This document shows, in pieces, positions 25,835 to 33,401 of a stretch of DNA of 64,000 nt. The position numbers and the translations under genes are program-made. Origin of the DNA: JALZMG01 sp963844175 (lineage in GTDB: Bacteria > Actinomycetota > Acidimicrobiia > Acidimicrobiales > Ilumatobacteraceae); NCBI GenBank assembly GCA_963844175.1, contig CAWJNE010000007.1:62001-126000 (forward strand). Reading direction: 5' to 3'. Every line of letters starts with the position of its first letter. Position 1 is the stretch's first letter. The notes below the pieces were generated by a model. It had not been told where the DNA came from, did not search any database, and saw only the letters and a list, made by a program, of their open reading frames with translations.

Positions 25835-26763
25835 ACCACCTCGTCGACGAACGTCGTGATCAGGGGCCGCTGCACGTCGACGCGCTCGCCGACCGCAGGC
25901 ACCGGATCGCCGGTCGGGACGGCGACGACCGACGTGTGCATGTGCGGCGGCTCGAGCATCGGCAGTCGGCGCTGACGGTGGTGGAACGGGCTCGTCCCGT
26001 CCGGCAGTGGGTGCACCCCGTGGGCCGTGCCGGCGCCGACCATCACCAGGTGACCGTCGCTCGGCACCGGCACCTGCCGGTAGCCGGCCACGTCGCCGAA
26101 CCGCACAGGTCGCACGTCGAGCACGTCGGCGTCGAGGTGCAGGGCGCGCTTGTCGCCGTGCCACAGCGCCGTGCCCATGCGGATGCGGAACCGGTGCTCG
26201 GGCCAGGCGTCGCGCAGGGCCGCGTACCCGTCGAGGGAGAGATGGCTGACCCACACCTCGTCGGCCGGGTCGAGCAGCTCGAGCCAGTGCGCGACGTCGT
26301 CGAGGTGCTCGTCGTCGGTCCCCGCCAGCGGCGGGTGGACGCTGAACCCGACGATCTCGAGCCCTGCGCTCCGGGCAGCCGCCGTGACGTCGCCGAGCTG
26401 CGCCGGGTCGGCGCCGAACCGGCGCATGGACGACGCCAGCTTGACCAGCACTCGACCGCGCCACCCGGCCAGCGCGGCGACGTGCTGCGTCGATCCCACG
26501 GTCAGCACCGGTAGCAGGTCGTCCGGCGGACGCAGGGTCGGGGTCAGCACCACAACGGTCACGCCGGCGGGGACGGCGTCGAGCTCCTGGACCGTCCCGA
26601 CGGCGATGGTGTCGGCCAGCCGGCTGGCTCGGAGCGCCAGGTCTCGACGTCCGAAGCCGTACCCGTTCCCCTTGACGACGGGCACGAGACCCGGGGCGTG
26701 GCGCACGATGCGGCGCGTCTGGTCGTGCCAACGTTCGCTGTCGACGGTGAGACGCAGCGTCAC
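25825..26763 (-). CDS. Alanine-racemase-like PLP barrel protein
   Basis: This 312-residue protein has the fold-type III PLP lysine in VPVVKGNGYGFGRRDLAL, the same motif as alanine racemases. The barrel continues (RVLVKLASSMRRFG, IVGFSVHPPL, FRIRMGTALWHG). Its C-terminal beta part is about 50-60 residues shorter than that of canonical Alr, which is around 370 residues. It may be a broader amino-acid racemase or a divergent enzyme. It is coupled by a 10-nt overlap to the downstream membrane acyltransferase-like gene. The start is GTG. Confidence 0.72.
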   Translation of the reverse strand: MTLRLTVDSERWHDQTRRIVRHAPGLVPVVKGNGYGFGRRDLALRASRLADTIAVGTVQELDAVPAGVTVVVLTPTLRPPDDLLPVLTVGSTQHVAALAGWRGRVLVKLASSMRRFGADPAQLGDVTAAARSAGLEIVGFSVHPPLAGTDDEHLDDVAHWLELLDPADEVWVSHLSLDGYAALRDAWPEHRFRIRMGTALWHGDKRALHLDADVLDVRPVRFGDVAGYRQVPVPSDGHLVMVGAGTAHGVHPLPDGTSPFHHRQRRLPMLEPPHMHTSVVAVPTGDPVPAVGERVDVQRPLITTFVDEVVWR

Positions 26764-26862
26764 AGCGGAACCGTACTGATCGCTCGCTCCGCTCGCGTGT
26801 CGGCGCAACGGCCGACCTGACCATCCACGCTCACTGCGGTCCGAACGCTCGGGGACCTGTGT

Positions 26863-28206
26863 TCAGGTCGACCTGCGGGCAGGGAACGCCGGGAACGCCG
26901 GCACCAGCGGTGCCGGGTCGCGGGCGGCGAGCGCACCCTTCCAGACCCCTGCGCCATACGCGAGGTCATCGACCAGCCGGGGGATGCCGCCGGACGACAG
27001 CGCCGGCAGCGCGCAGAGGATGGCGACCCGACGCACCCGCTTCGACACGAGGGATCCGGCGGCCAGGAGCGGCCACCACGTTCGCCTGGCCGCATCGGCG
27101 AGCAGGCGACCGGCGTGCAGGTGACCCGTCACGGTCAGACGGATCGACTCCGTCGCAGGGACTGCCGGCAGCTTGCGGACGAGCGCTGCCGCAGTTCCAG
27201 CGGCGAGCCCGGCCGCTGCCATCGGCCGCCCCGCCGCGGCGATGGCCCACACGCCGGCGCTCCAGGCGCTGACCCGCACGGGCGCGACTGCGCCGGGGTG
27301 CTTACGGGCGAGCGGAGCGGCCGACGAGCCGTAGGCGACGCGCTGGGCGAGCAGGCCGCGCCAGGTGCCCCGCGGTCGGTGCAGGACCTCTGCCGCCGGC
27401 TCGTAGCGGCACCGCCACCCAGCTTCGACCAATCGCCAGACGGCGTCGACGTCCTCGCCGTAGCGCAGCGAGCGGTCGAAGCCGCCGATCTGACGCAGCG
27501 CCTCCGTGCGGACGACGATCGCCGCCGCCGGGACGTAGCTCAGCCGTCCGCCGGGGACGATACGCCCTGGTTCGACGCCGAGATCGAGTGGCGAGTTGGT
27601 CTGCTCGTACCGCGCCACCGACCCGGCGCCCGGTGCGCAGGCCACGCGCGGCGCGACCAGGGCGACGCGCTCGTCGGCGAAGTGGAGGAGCAGGCCGTCG
27701 AGCCAGCCGGGCTCGAGGCGGACGTCGCCGTCGACGAACGCGACGAGTGGTGTGGCGACCGCTCCGAGCCCGACGTTGCGGGCGACGGCCGGGCCGGCGT
27801 TGGTGCGCAGGCGCAGGACCCTGGCACCGTCCACCGGACCGATCGGTGGGTCCGAGGCGTCGTCGACGGCGACGACCTCGGCGACGCCGGGGCAGGCCCG
27901 CACCACCTCGGCCAGCGCGGTCTCGCCGAGCAGGTAGGCCGGCACCACGACGCTGACGTCCGCCGCCGTGAACGGCGACGAGGTGGGGTGGGGGTGGATC
28001 GCACCGGCGTCGAGGAGCCGATCGACGAGGCCCGCGACCGCCGTCGAGGCGGCGACCTCCTCGCCGGACGCGATGCGATCGAAGGCCTGCAGTCCGGCCG
28101 GCGTCAGCCGGAAGATGCGCAGCGGCGAACCGCCGATGACGAGGGCCCGACCCGGGATGCGACGGGTCGACGGGTCGAGCGAGTAGCTGGTCACCGCCCG
28201 CCGCAC
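26863..28206 (-). CDS. mftF: Mycofactocin system glycosyltransferase
   Basis: This 447-residue GT2-family enzyme adds glucose units to premycofactocin to make oligoglycosylated mycofactocin. The N-terminal module (LVIGGSPLRIFRLTPAG) precedes the GT-A core (VSVVVPAYLLGE, VAVDDASDPP, GPAVARNVGLG, VAFVDGDVRLEPGW). The family-specific block follows: SPLDLGVEPGRI, LSYVPAAAIVVR, LRYGEDVDAVWRLVEAGWR, and YGSSAAPLARKHPG. Its 5' end overlaps mftE by 16 nt. These motifs separate MftF clearly from generic GT2 proteins. The start is ATG/GTG at 28206. Confidence 0.92.
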   Translation of the reverse strand: MRRAVTSYSLDPSTRRIPGRALVIGGSPLRIFRLTPAGLQAFDRIASGEEVAASTAVAGLVDRLLDAGAIHPHPTSSPFTAADVSVVVPAYLLGETALAEVVRACPGVAEVVAVDDASDPPIGPVDGARVLRLRTNAGPAVARNVGLGAVATPLVAFVDGDVRLEPGWLDGLLLHFADERVALVAPRVACAPGAGSVARYEQTNSPLDLGVEPGRIVPGGRLSYVPAAAIVVRTEALRQIGGFDRSLRYGEDVDAVWRLVEAGWRCRYEPAAEVLHRPRGTWRGLLAQRVAYGSSAAPLARKHPGAVAPVRVSAWSAGVWAIAAAGRPMAAAGLAAGTAAALVRKLPAVPATESIRLTVTGHLHAGRLLADAARRTWWPLLAAGSLVSKRVRRVAILCALPALSSGGIPRLVDDLAYGAGVWKGALAARDPAPLVPAFPAFPARRST

Positions 28207-28865
28207 CAGCGGTCGAAGGCAGCCACGAGATCGGCGGTCAGGTCGTCGAGCACGGTTTGCCCGATGGCTGCCGATGCAGTGGTCGGATCGCCGAGCACCC
28301 CGGTCCGGCTGACGGCGAGGACGCCGCCCGCCCGCAGCTCGGGCATCAGGGACGCCAGGGGGGCCGTCGCTCCCGGGGCCATTCGGTCGCTACGAACGAG
28401 CTCCGGGACCAGCGCCAAGAGCACCGATGTCTCCGTCGCGCCGGCGTGAGCATCGCCGCCGGTCGGTGCCGGCCACCAGGCGAGCACGTCGCGGCCCTCG
28501 GCGCGGAGGGTGGCTGTGGCTGCTGCCACGGCGGAGCGGTTGCCGCCGTGGCCGTTCACCAGCACCACGCCGACGGCCCAGTCAGCCGAGCGGACGAGCT
28601 CGACGACGAGGCTGGACATCACGTCGCCGCCGATCGACAAGGTGCCGGGGAAGCCAGCGTGCTCGCCGCTCGCCGTCACCGTCAGCACGGGCGCGACCAC
28701 GGTGCCGGGACGTTCGGCGACGAGGCGGCCGGCCAGCGCCTCGGCGACCATGGTGTCGGTGCCGAGCGGCAGGTGCGGTCCGTGCTGCTCACACGACCCG
28801 ACCGGCACGACGACGATCGGCGGGGCGGCGTCGACCTCGGGCCACGTCAGGTCGCTCAGCCGCAC
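28191..28865 (-). CDS. mftE: Mycofactocin precursor peptide peptidase (creatininase family)
   Basis: This 224-residue creatininase-fold metallopeptidase clips the MftC-modified Val-Tyr C-terminus from the rest of the precursor. The family metal ligands are visible in VPVGSCEQHGPHLPLGTDT, GEHAGFPGTLSIG and VVLVNGHGGNRSAVAAA, and DAHAGATETSVLLAL carries the last ones. It overlaps mftF by 16 nt, as in other mycofactocin loci. The start is GTG (VRLSDLTWPEV), the usual MftE N-terminus; an upstream ATG (18 codons earlier) is less likely. Confidence 0.9.
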   Translation of the reverse strand: MRLSDLTWPEVDAAPPIVVVPVGSCEQHGPHLPLGTDTMVAEALAGRLVAERPGTVVAPVLTVTASGEHAGFPGTLSIGGDVMSSLVVELVRSADWAVGVVLVNGHGGNRSAVAAATATLRAEGRDVLAWWPAPTGGDAHAGATETSVLLALVPELVRSDRMAPGATAPLASLMPELRAGGVLAVSRTGVLGDPTTASAAIGQTVLDDLTADLVAAFDRWCGGR

Positions 28866-28923
28866 CCCGGCGACGGTAACGGCTCCCCGGTGCGGTCGGG
28901 ATGGCCGTCGGCCCTCCATGCGC

Positions 28924-29340
28924 TCACGCAGGATCGGCCGTCGCCCCCAGGAGCTGCTGGCGGATCGACGCTGTGTCGAAGTACACGCGCTCGCACACGA
29001 TCCCGTCGCGGCCATCCTCGAACAGGAACATGGCGAGCATCCGCGACCGGAACGACGTGCCCAGCGCAGCATGCGTGCCGAGCAGGTCGAACTCGACCAC
29101 CACGCCGTCGGAGACGCTGCGCAGCACGCTGTTCTCGTTGCGCTGGTCCGGGAAGTCCGCCCGCGATCGGGCGAAGTAGCCGCGCACCTCGTCCTCGCCG
29201 TCGAAGACCTCGCCCGTCGCCATCAACTCGTACCGGGGGGCGGCGAAGGTGGCGATGGTGCGGTCGAAGTCCTGCACGTTCTCGGACTCCATGTGCTCGC
29301 GGACGACGGCCAGCCGCCGCTGATCCAGCTCGGCGCTCAC
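28924..29340 (-). CDS. SnoaL-like nuclear-transport-factor-2-fold protein
   Basis: This 138-residue single-domain NTF2/SnoaL-like protein shows REHMESENVQDFDRTIATFA, the polyketide-cyclase-like start, then YELMATGEVFDGEDEVRGYF and ERVYFDTASIRQQLL. It sits between etfB and mftE in the same direction. Members isomerise or bind small hydrophobic ligands, or have no known activity. Its location hints at a role with mycofactocin redox partners, but nothing in the sequence proves it. Confidence 0.78.
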   Translation of the reverse strand: MSAELDQRRLAVVREHMESENVQDFDRTIATFAAPRYELMATGEVFDGEDEVRGYFARSRADFPDQRNENSVLRSVSDGVVVEFDLLGTHAALGTSFRSRMLAMFLFEDGRDGIVCERVYFDTASIRQQLLGATADPA

Positions 29341-29382
29341 CGCCGGGACCCTACGTGGGTGCGCTGCGCTCCGTGGCCCCCG

Positions 29383-30171
29383 TCAGGTCGGTGACGGCGC
29401 GGCGCCGACGTACCCCCAGCTGCGGAGGGCGTCGAGGATGCGCGACGCGGCGGCCGGAGCATCGAGCGTCACGACCTCGCCGGCGCCAGTCGGCGCAGCG
29501 TCGAGCACGGTGAGGGCCCGGACTCGGGCCAGCGCGCTGCCCGCTGGCATCGCCATCGCCCGAGGCCGCGGTCGGTAGGGCTGGATCGACCGCGGCTCGA
29601 CCACCGGCCCCGACGGGCCCCGTCGGACTTCGACGGGCGTCGCCCGCGCGGCGACCTCCGAACCGAGTGCGGCCCGGCGCACGCGGGCCACGGAGCCCTC
29701 CACGGACAGCACCGCTGGTGCCGTCAGCTCGAGCAGCTCGCGCCGCCCGCCGTCGAGGCGGCGCACGGCCCGCACGCCGGGTCCGACCGGCTCCACGTCG
29801 ACCAGCCCGAGCGCCTGGGCCGCTCCCAGCTCGGCGGCGAGGAACGCAGGCACCGAGCCCGAGCCACGGTCGGCCGAAGCGTCGCCACAGATCACCCACC
29901 GCGCGCCGGCGGCGACGGCGGCGATCGCTCCCGCGACCTCGGAGCTGGCCAGGCCAGCCGGCGCGTCGACGCGCACCGCGCGAACGGCGCCGACGGCGAG
30001 GCAGTCGCGCAGCGAACGCTCGGCGGCAGGCCCGCCGACCGTGACGGCGGTGACCGTGTCGCCGGTCGCCTCGGCGAGGCGCAGGCCGACCTCGAGCGCG
30101 GCGCGGTCGGCGTCCGAGACGTCGGCCCAGCGAGCGTCCCCGGCAACCCATTTGCGGGCGACGACGATCAC
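29383..30171 (-). CDS. Electron transfer flavoprotein beta subunit (FixA-like)
   Basis: This 262-residue ETF beta protein starts VIVVARKWV and continues AALEVGLRLAEATGDTVTAVTVGGPAAERSLRDCLAVGA. The nucleotide-binding region is WVICGDASADRGSGSVPAFLAAELG; the usual Asp-Gly of this motif is replaced by Asp-Ala-Ser-Ala. The C-terminus carries the ETF recognition-like end. The GTG start overlaps the ferredoxin-like gene by 4 nt. With fixX, fixC and etfA in one run it makes a complete FixABCX-type electron-transfer set. Confidence 0.88.
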   Translation of the reverse strand: MIVVARKWVAGDARWADVSDADRAALEVGLRLAEATGDTVTAVTVGGPAAERSLRDCLAVGAVRAVRVDAPAGLASSEVAGAIAAVAAGARWVICGDASADRGSGSVPAFLAAELGAAQALGLVDVEPVGPGVRAVRRLDGGRRELLELTAPAVLSVEGSVARVRRAALGSEVAARATPVEVRRGPSGPVVEPRSIQPYRPRPRAMAMPAGSALARVRALTVLDAAPTGAGEVVTLDAPAAASRILDALRSWGYVGAAPSPT

Positions 30172-30470
30172 GAGCGGCGGAACACGACGCCGTGGCCGCC
30201 CTCGGGGTACGACCACGAGATGGCGCCTTCCTCGTTGCACACCAGGTAGCACGTGCCGCATTCGAAGCACTGCTCGTAGTTGAAGAGGATCCCGCCGTCG
30301 GCGGTCGGCACGAAGAGCTTGGCCGGGCAGGCGACGATGCAGTGGCGGGTGGTGCAGTCCTGGCACACGCGCCCGTCGACGACGATGTGGGCGTGCTCGG
30401 CGACGTCGAAGTGGGTCGCGCCGATCACGTCGTCGAACTGCAGGACTTCCGTCGGCCGGCGCTCGTTCAT
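30168..30470 (-). CDS. fixX: Ferredoxin-like protein FixX
   Basis: This 100-residue protein has two Cys clusters, VCQDCTTRHCIVACP and NYEQCFECGTCYLVC, the arrangement of FixX. It passes electrons from the ETF to the FixC flavoprotein:quinone oxidoreductase. It overlaps both neighbours (fixC stop at its start, etfB start at its end), so expression is coupled. Confidence 0.9.
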   Translation of the reverse strand: MNERRPTEVLQFDDVIGATHFDVAEHAHIVVDGRVCQDCTTRHCIVACPAKLFVPTADGGILFNYEQCFECGTCYLVCNEEGAISWSYPEGGHGVVFRRS

Positions 30471-31780
30471 CCGAACGTCCGCCAGGCCGTCAGGGCGTCG
30501 CGGACGAGGTCGCGCCGACGCACACCGGCTCGCTTGCGCTCGGTGGTCAGGATGCGCCGCAGCCCCGGTTTCGGCCGGGGGTTGTCGACGCGGAACATGG
30601 CCTCGACGGCGTTGGCGACCATCGGTGGGTACAGGTGCTGGACCCGATCGGAGAGCACCAGCTCCGGGGCCCGGCGCAGCTTGCGGTGATCGCGCAGCAC
30701 GAAGTTGGCCGCCAACCTGCGCTCGTAGCCGCCCAGACCGGCGCTCGAGACGTCACCGTGCGCCAGCGCCTCGTCGGCCGCCTGCGCCGCGGCCATGCCG
30801 CTGGCCATGGCGAAGTTGACACCCTCGAGCCAGATGCCGGCGGCGAGGCACATGGCCGCCGCATCGCCGGCGACGAGCAGCCCATCGCCCGCCAGCTGCG
30901 GCATCATCGCCACGCCGGCCTCGGGGATCAGGTGGGCGGAGTACTCCTTCACCTCGCCCCCCTCGACCAGCGGAGCGATCGCCGAGTGGGCCTTCAGCTC
31001 AGCGATGATCTCCTCCGGGCGGCGCTGCTGCGCGGCCAGCGCCGGCAGCTTGAGGACCACGCCCACGGCCACCGTGTCGAGGTTGGTGTAGACGAACGCC
31101 CCGCCGTTGACCTGGCCGGTCCCGCCGACGATCTCGATGTCGACCCCTTGGCGGTCGCGCACGTTGAATCGCTCGTCGATCGCTTCCTCGGACAGGCCCA
31201 GCGTCTCCTTCACGCCGAGCGTGTAGTGGTCGGCGTCCGTCGCGCCCTCGGGGAACAGACCAGCCTCCTTGGCGAGGAAGCTGTTCACGCCATCGCAGGC
31301 GATGACGACATCGGCGCGGACGTCGCTGTCGGGCCGGTCCGTGCGCACCCCGATGACCGTTCCCGCCGGGTCGCGCAGCAGCCCGGTGACGGTGGTCGAG
31401 CAGATCAGCTGGGCGCCGTCCGCCTCGGCCAGACCGGCCAGCCAGTGATCGAAGTCCGGCCGCAGCGCGGTGGCCCCGTTGTACGGCGGCCGTCCCCAGG
31501 CGTCGGTGCGGAAGTCGACCGTCAGTGCCTGGGTCGCCGTCAGCAGCATCGTCGAGCGCCGGGTGATCCACCGCTGCACGGGGGCCGACTCCCACCAGTT
31601 GGGGTGCAGCTCGTCGAGGATCCGCGGGTAGACGACACCGCCGTACATGTTCTTGCTACCGGCGAACGGCCCGCGCTCGAGGAGCAGCACGCGGCGACCT
31701 GCCCGGGCGAGGACGCTCGCTGCGCACGAGCCGGCTGGACCGGCGCCGACGACGACGACGTCGTAGTGCTGCTCAGCCAT
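30467..31780 (-). CDS. fixC: Electron-transfer flavoprotein:quinone oxidoreductase, FixC-like
   Basis: This 437-residue flavoprotein has the N-terminal FAD dinucleotide motif VVVVGAGPAGSCAASVLARAG. It continues KNMYGGVVYPRILDELHPNW, then the second FAD block DGLLVAGDAAAMCLAAGIWLEG. The C-terminus lacks its own 4Fe-4S domain, as in FixC where FixX supplies it. It overlaps fixX by 4 nt and etfA by 8 nt. Its role is to accept electrons from the ETF and reduce the quinone pool, or to take part in flavin-based bifurcation. Confidence 0.9.
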   Translation of the reverse strand: MAEQHYDVVVVGAGPAGSCAASVLARAGRRVLLLERGPFAGSKNMYGGVVYPRILDELHPNWWESAPVQRWITRRSTMLLTATQALTVDFRTDAWGRPPYNGATALRPDFDHWLAGLAEADGAQLICSTTVTGLLRDPAGTVIGVRTDRPDSDVRADVVIACDGVNSFLAKEAGLFPEGATDADHYTLGVKETLGLSEEAIDERFNVRDRQGVDIEIVGGTGQVNGGAFVYTNLDTVAVGVVLKLPALAAQQRRPEEIIAELKAHSAIAPLVEGGEVKEYSAHLIPEAGVAMMPQLAGDGLLVAGDAAAMCLAAGIWLEGVNFAMASGMAAAQAADEALAHGDVSSAGLGGYERRLAANFVLRDHRKLRRAPELVLSDRVQHLYPPMVANAVEAMFRVDNPRPKPGLRRILTTERKRAGVRRRDLVRDALTAWRTFG

Positions 31781-32670
31781 GGACGAGGCGCTCCAGCTCG
31801 TCGAGCACGGCGTTGGCGTCGGCGACGATGGCCAGGTCGGCCAGCTGCATCATCGGGCAGTGCGGGTCGGTGTTGACGCTCACGATGTGCTCGGGGGTGC
31901 CGAGGCCGGCGGTGTGCTGGACGGCGCCGCTGATGCCGAGGGCGACGTACAGCGCCGGGTCGACGACCACGCCGGTGGTGCCGATCTGGCGCTGGTGGGC
32001 GGCCCAGCCCCGATCGGTGATCACCCGCGTTGCGCCCATCGACGCGCCGAGGGCGCCGGCCAGGGCGGCGAGCTGCTGGATCCGCTCCTCGGTGTCGAGG
32101 CCTGCGCCGCCGCCGAAGATCCGATCCGCCTCGGCGAGATCCATCGTCGTGACGTCCGGCGGCAACACCTCGACCACGGTCGCGTCGCGCCGAGTGGCGG
32201 GGTGCAGCGTGTCCGGCGCCGGGAGGACGCGGACGTGACACTCCGACGCCGGGTCCGGGACGACGCCGCGCACGCCGGGCTGCAGCGTGACGACGGCCGG
32301 ACCGCCGAGGGCCACTTCGTGCAGCGTGGTGCCGCGCGCCAGCTCGGCGTGGACGGGGGTGACTGCGGATCGCTCCGGTGAAGAGGGTCCGGCCGAGGGC
32401 GTGGGCGAGACGGGGAGCGAGGTCGCGCCCGTCGGGCGAGGCCGGCAGGACGACCAGCGGTTCGGCGTCGACCAGCGGGGCGAGGGCGTCGGCCCAGCGG
32501 GCGGCCTCGAACGGGCCCAGCTCGAGCAGCGCGACGTCGCGCCCGGTGCCGGCCAGGTCGTCAGCGGTGGGCGACGACCCGGCGAGCAGGGCCCGACCGG
32601 CGCACTCGGCGACCGCTTCGGCACCGCCAGCGGGCAGCACGCCGTCGCGCACCGGCACCAGCGCCAACAT
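31773..32670 (-). CDS. Electron transfer flavoprotein alpha subunit (FixB-like), one frameshift
   Basis: The 5' part reads MLALVPVRDGVLPAGG and continues to ALGRTLFTGA, then leaves frame near 32368-32371. Removing one base there gives TGASAVTPVHAELARG and the second part follows. That part includes the FAD-binding domain: ITDRGWAAHQRQIGTTGVVV, LYVALGISGAVQH and HIVSVNTDPHCPMMQLADLA. The reconstructed protein is about 298 residues. It pairs with the beta subunit at 29383. The indel is of the same one-extra-base kind as elsewhere in the window, so the gene may well be functional. Confidence 0.85.
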
Positions 32671-32720
32671 GGCGCTCAGGGTACGAGCCACTCCCGACCC
32701 GCCGTGCATCGCCGGCCAGC

Positions 32721-32763
32721 GCGGTGAGCGGTGAGGGGACGATGTGCCCTCACCGCTCACCGC
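32721..32763. repeat. Hairpin repeat, second copy
   Basis: A 17-bp perfect stem (32721-32737 with 32747-32763, loop of 9 nt) has the same sequence as the hairpin at 18705-18743. It covers the last codons of dedA and precedes the etfA start by about 50 nt, so it could attenuate read-through between them. Confidence 0.7.
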
Positions 32764-33373
32764 GCGACGGGGCGGGCCGGTTGCGGACGTGGCGGAAGAT
32801 CTCGATGACCAGCGTGACCGCCAGGGCCGCGGCGAAGGCGAGCACGAAGGCCAGCGTGTGGTTGTCCTGGAACGTCGCGCCGAACACCGCCCCCAGCACG
32901 GCGGCGTACGTGGCCCAGATCACGGCGGCGATGGCGATCCATGCGGCGAACCACGCCCGAGGCTGCGCCGTGATCCCCGAGGTCAGCGTCAGCGCCGTCC
33001 TGCCGCCGGGCAAGAACCGCGCCGTGATCAGCAGCAACCCGCCGCGCTCACGGATCGCTTGGCGCGCCCAGTCGAGTCGTCGTCGTGTCTTCTCCCGGTG
33101 CTCGGCCCGCCGGTTGAACCACGGCGCGAACCACCGGCCGATGGAGTACGCCATGTTGTCGCCGCAGAACGCCCCGAGCGCGCCGGCCAGGATCACCAGG
33201 ACGAGGCTCTGGTCGCCGGCGCCGGCGGCGACGCCGCCGATGATCACGGTGGTCTCGCTGGGCACGATCGGGATCACGGAGTCGAGCAGCGCGATGGCGA
33301 AGATCACGAGCAGGAACCACCACTGGCCGGCGATGTCCTCCAGCCAGTCCGTCAAGTCGGACAGCAGACTCAC
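32750..33373 (-). CDS. DedA-family membrane protein
   Basis: This 207-residue integral membrane protein shows WFLLVIFAIALLDSVIPIVPSETT, an early hydrophobic re-entrant pattern. GALGAFCGDNMAYSIGRWFAP and ITARFLPGGRTALTLTSG follow; the latter is the DedA/VTT domain motif with a conserved Arg and Gly. Members act in undecaprenyl-phosphate or phosphatidylserine recycling or flipping. It is upstream of etfA and downstream of the OYE-type gene on the same strand, with a repeat hairpin at its end. It may be a passenger in this operon. Confidence 0.85.
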   Translation of the reverse strand: MSLLSDLTDWLEDIAGQWWFLLVIFAIALLDSVIPIVPSETTVIIGGVAAGAGDQSLVLVILAGALGAFCGDNMAYSIGRWFAPWFNRRAEHREKTRRRLDWARQAIRERGGLLLITARFLPGGRTALTLTSGITAQPRAWFAAWIAIAAVIWATYAAVLGAVFGATFQDNHTLAFVLAFAAALAVTLVIEIFRHVRNRPAPSRGER

Positions 33374-33401
33374 TGATTCGCTCGCTCGACGCGTTGCTCG
33401 C

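Noticed and set aside
28866..28919. Upstream ATG start for MftE
   Set aside because: The added residues are basic and unlike MftE N-termini; VRLSDLTW is the expected start.
26764..29400. A hidden MftA precursor peptide next to mftE
   Set aside because: I searched by eye for a short frame ending in IDGMCGVY on both strands and did not find one.
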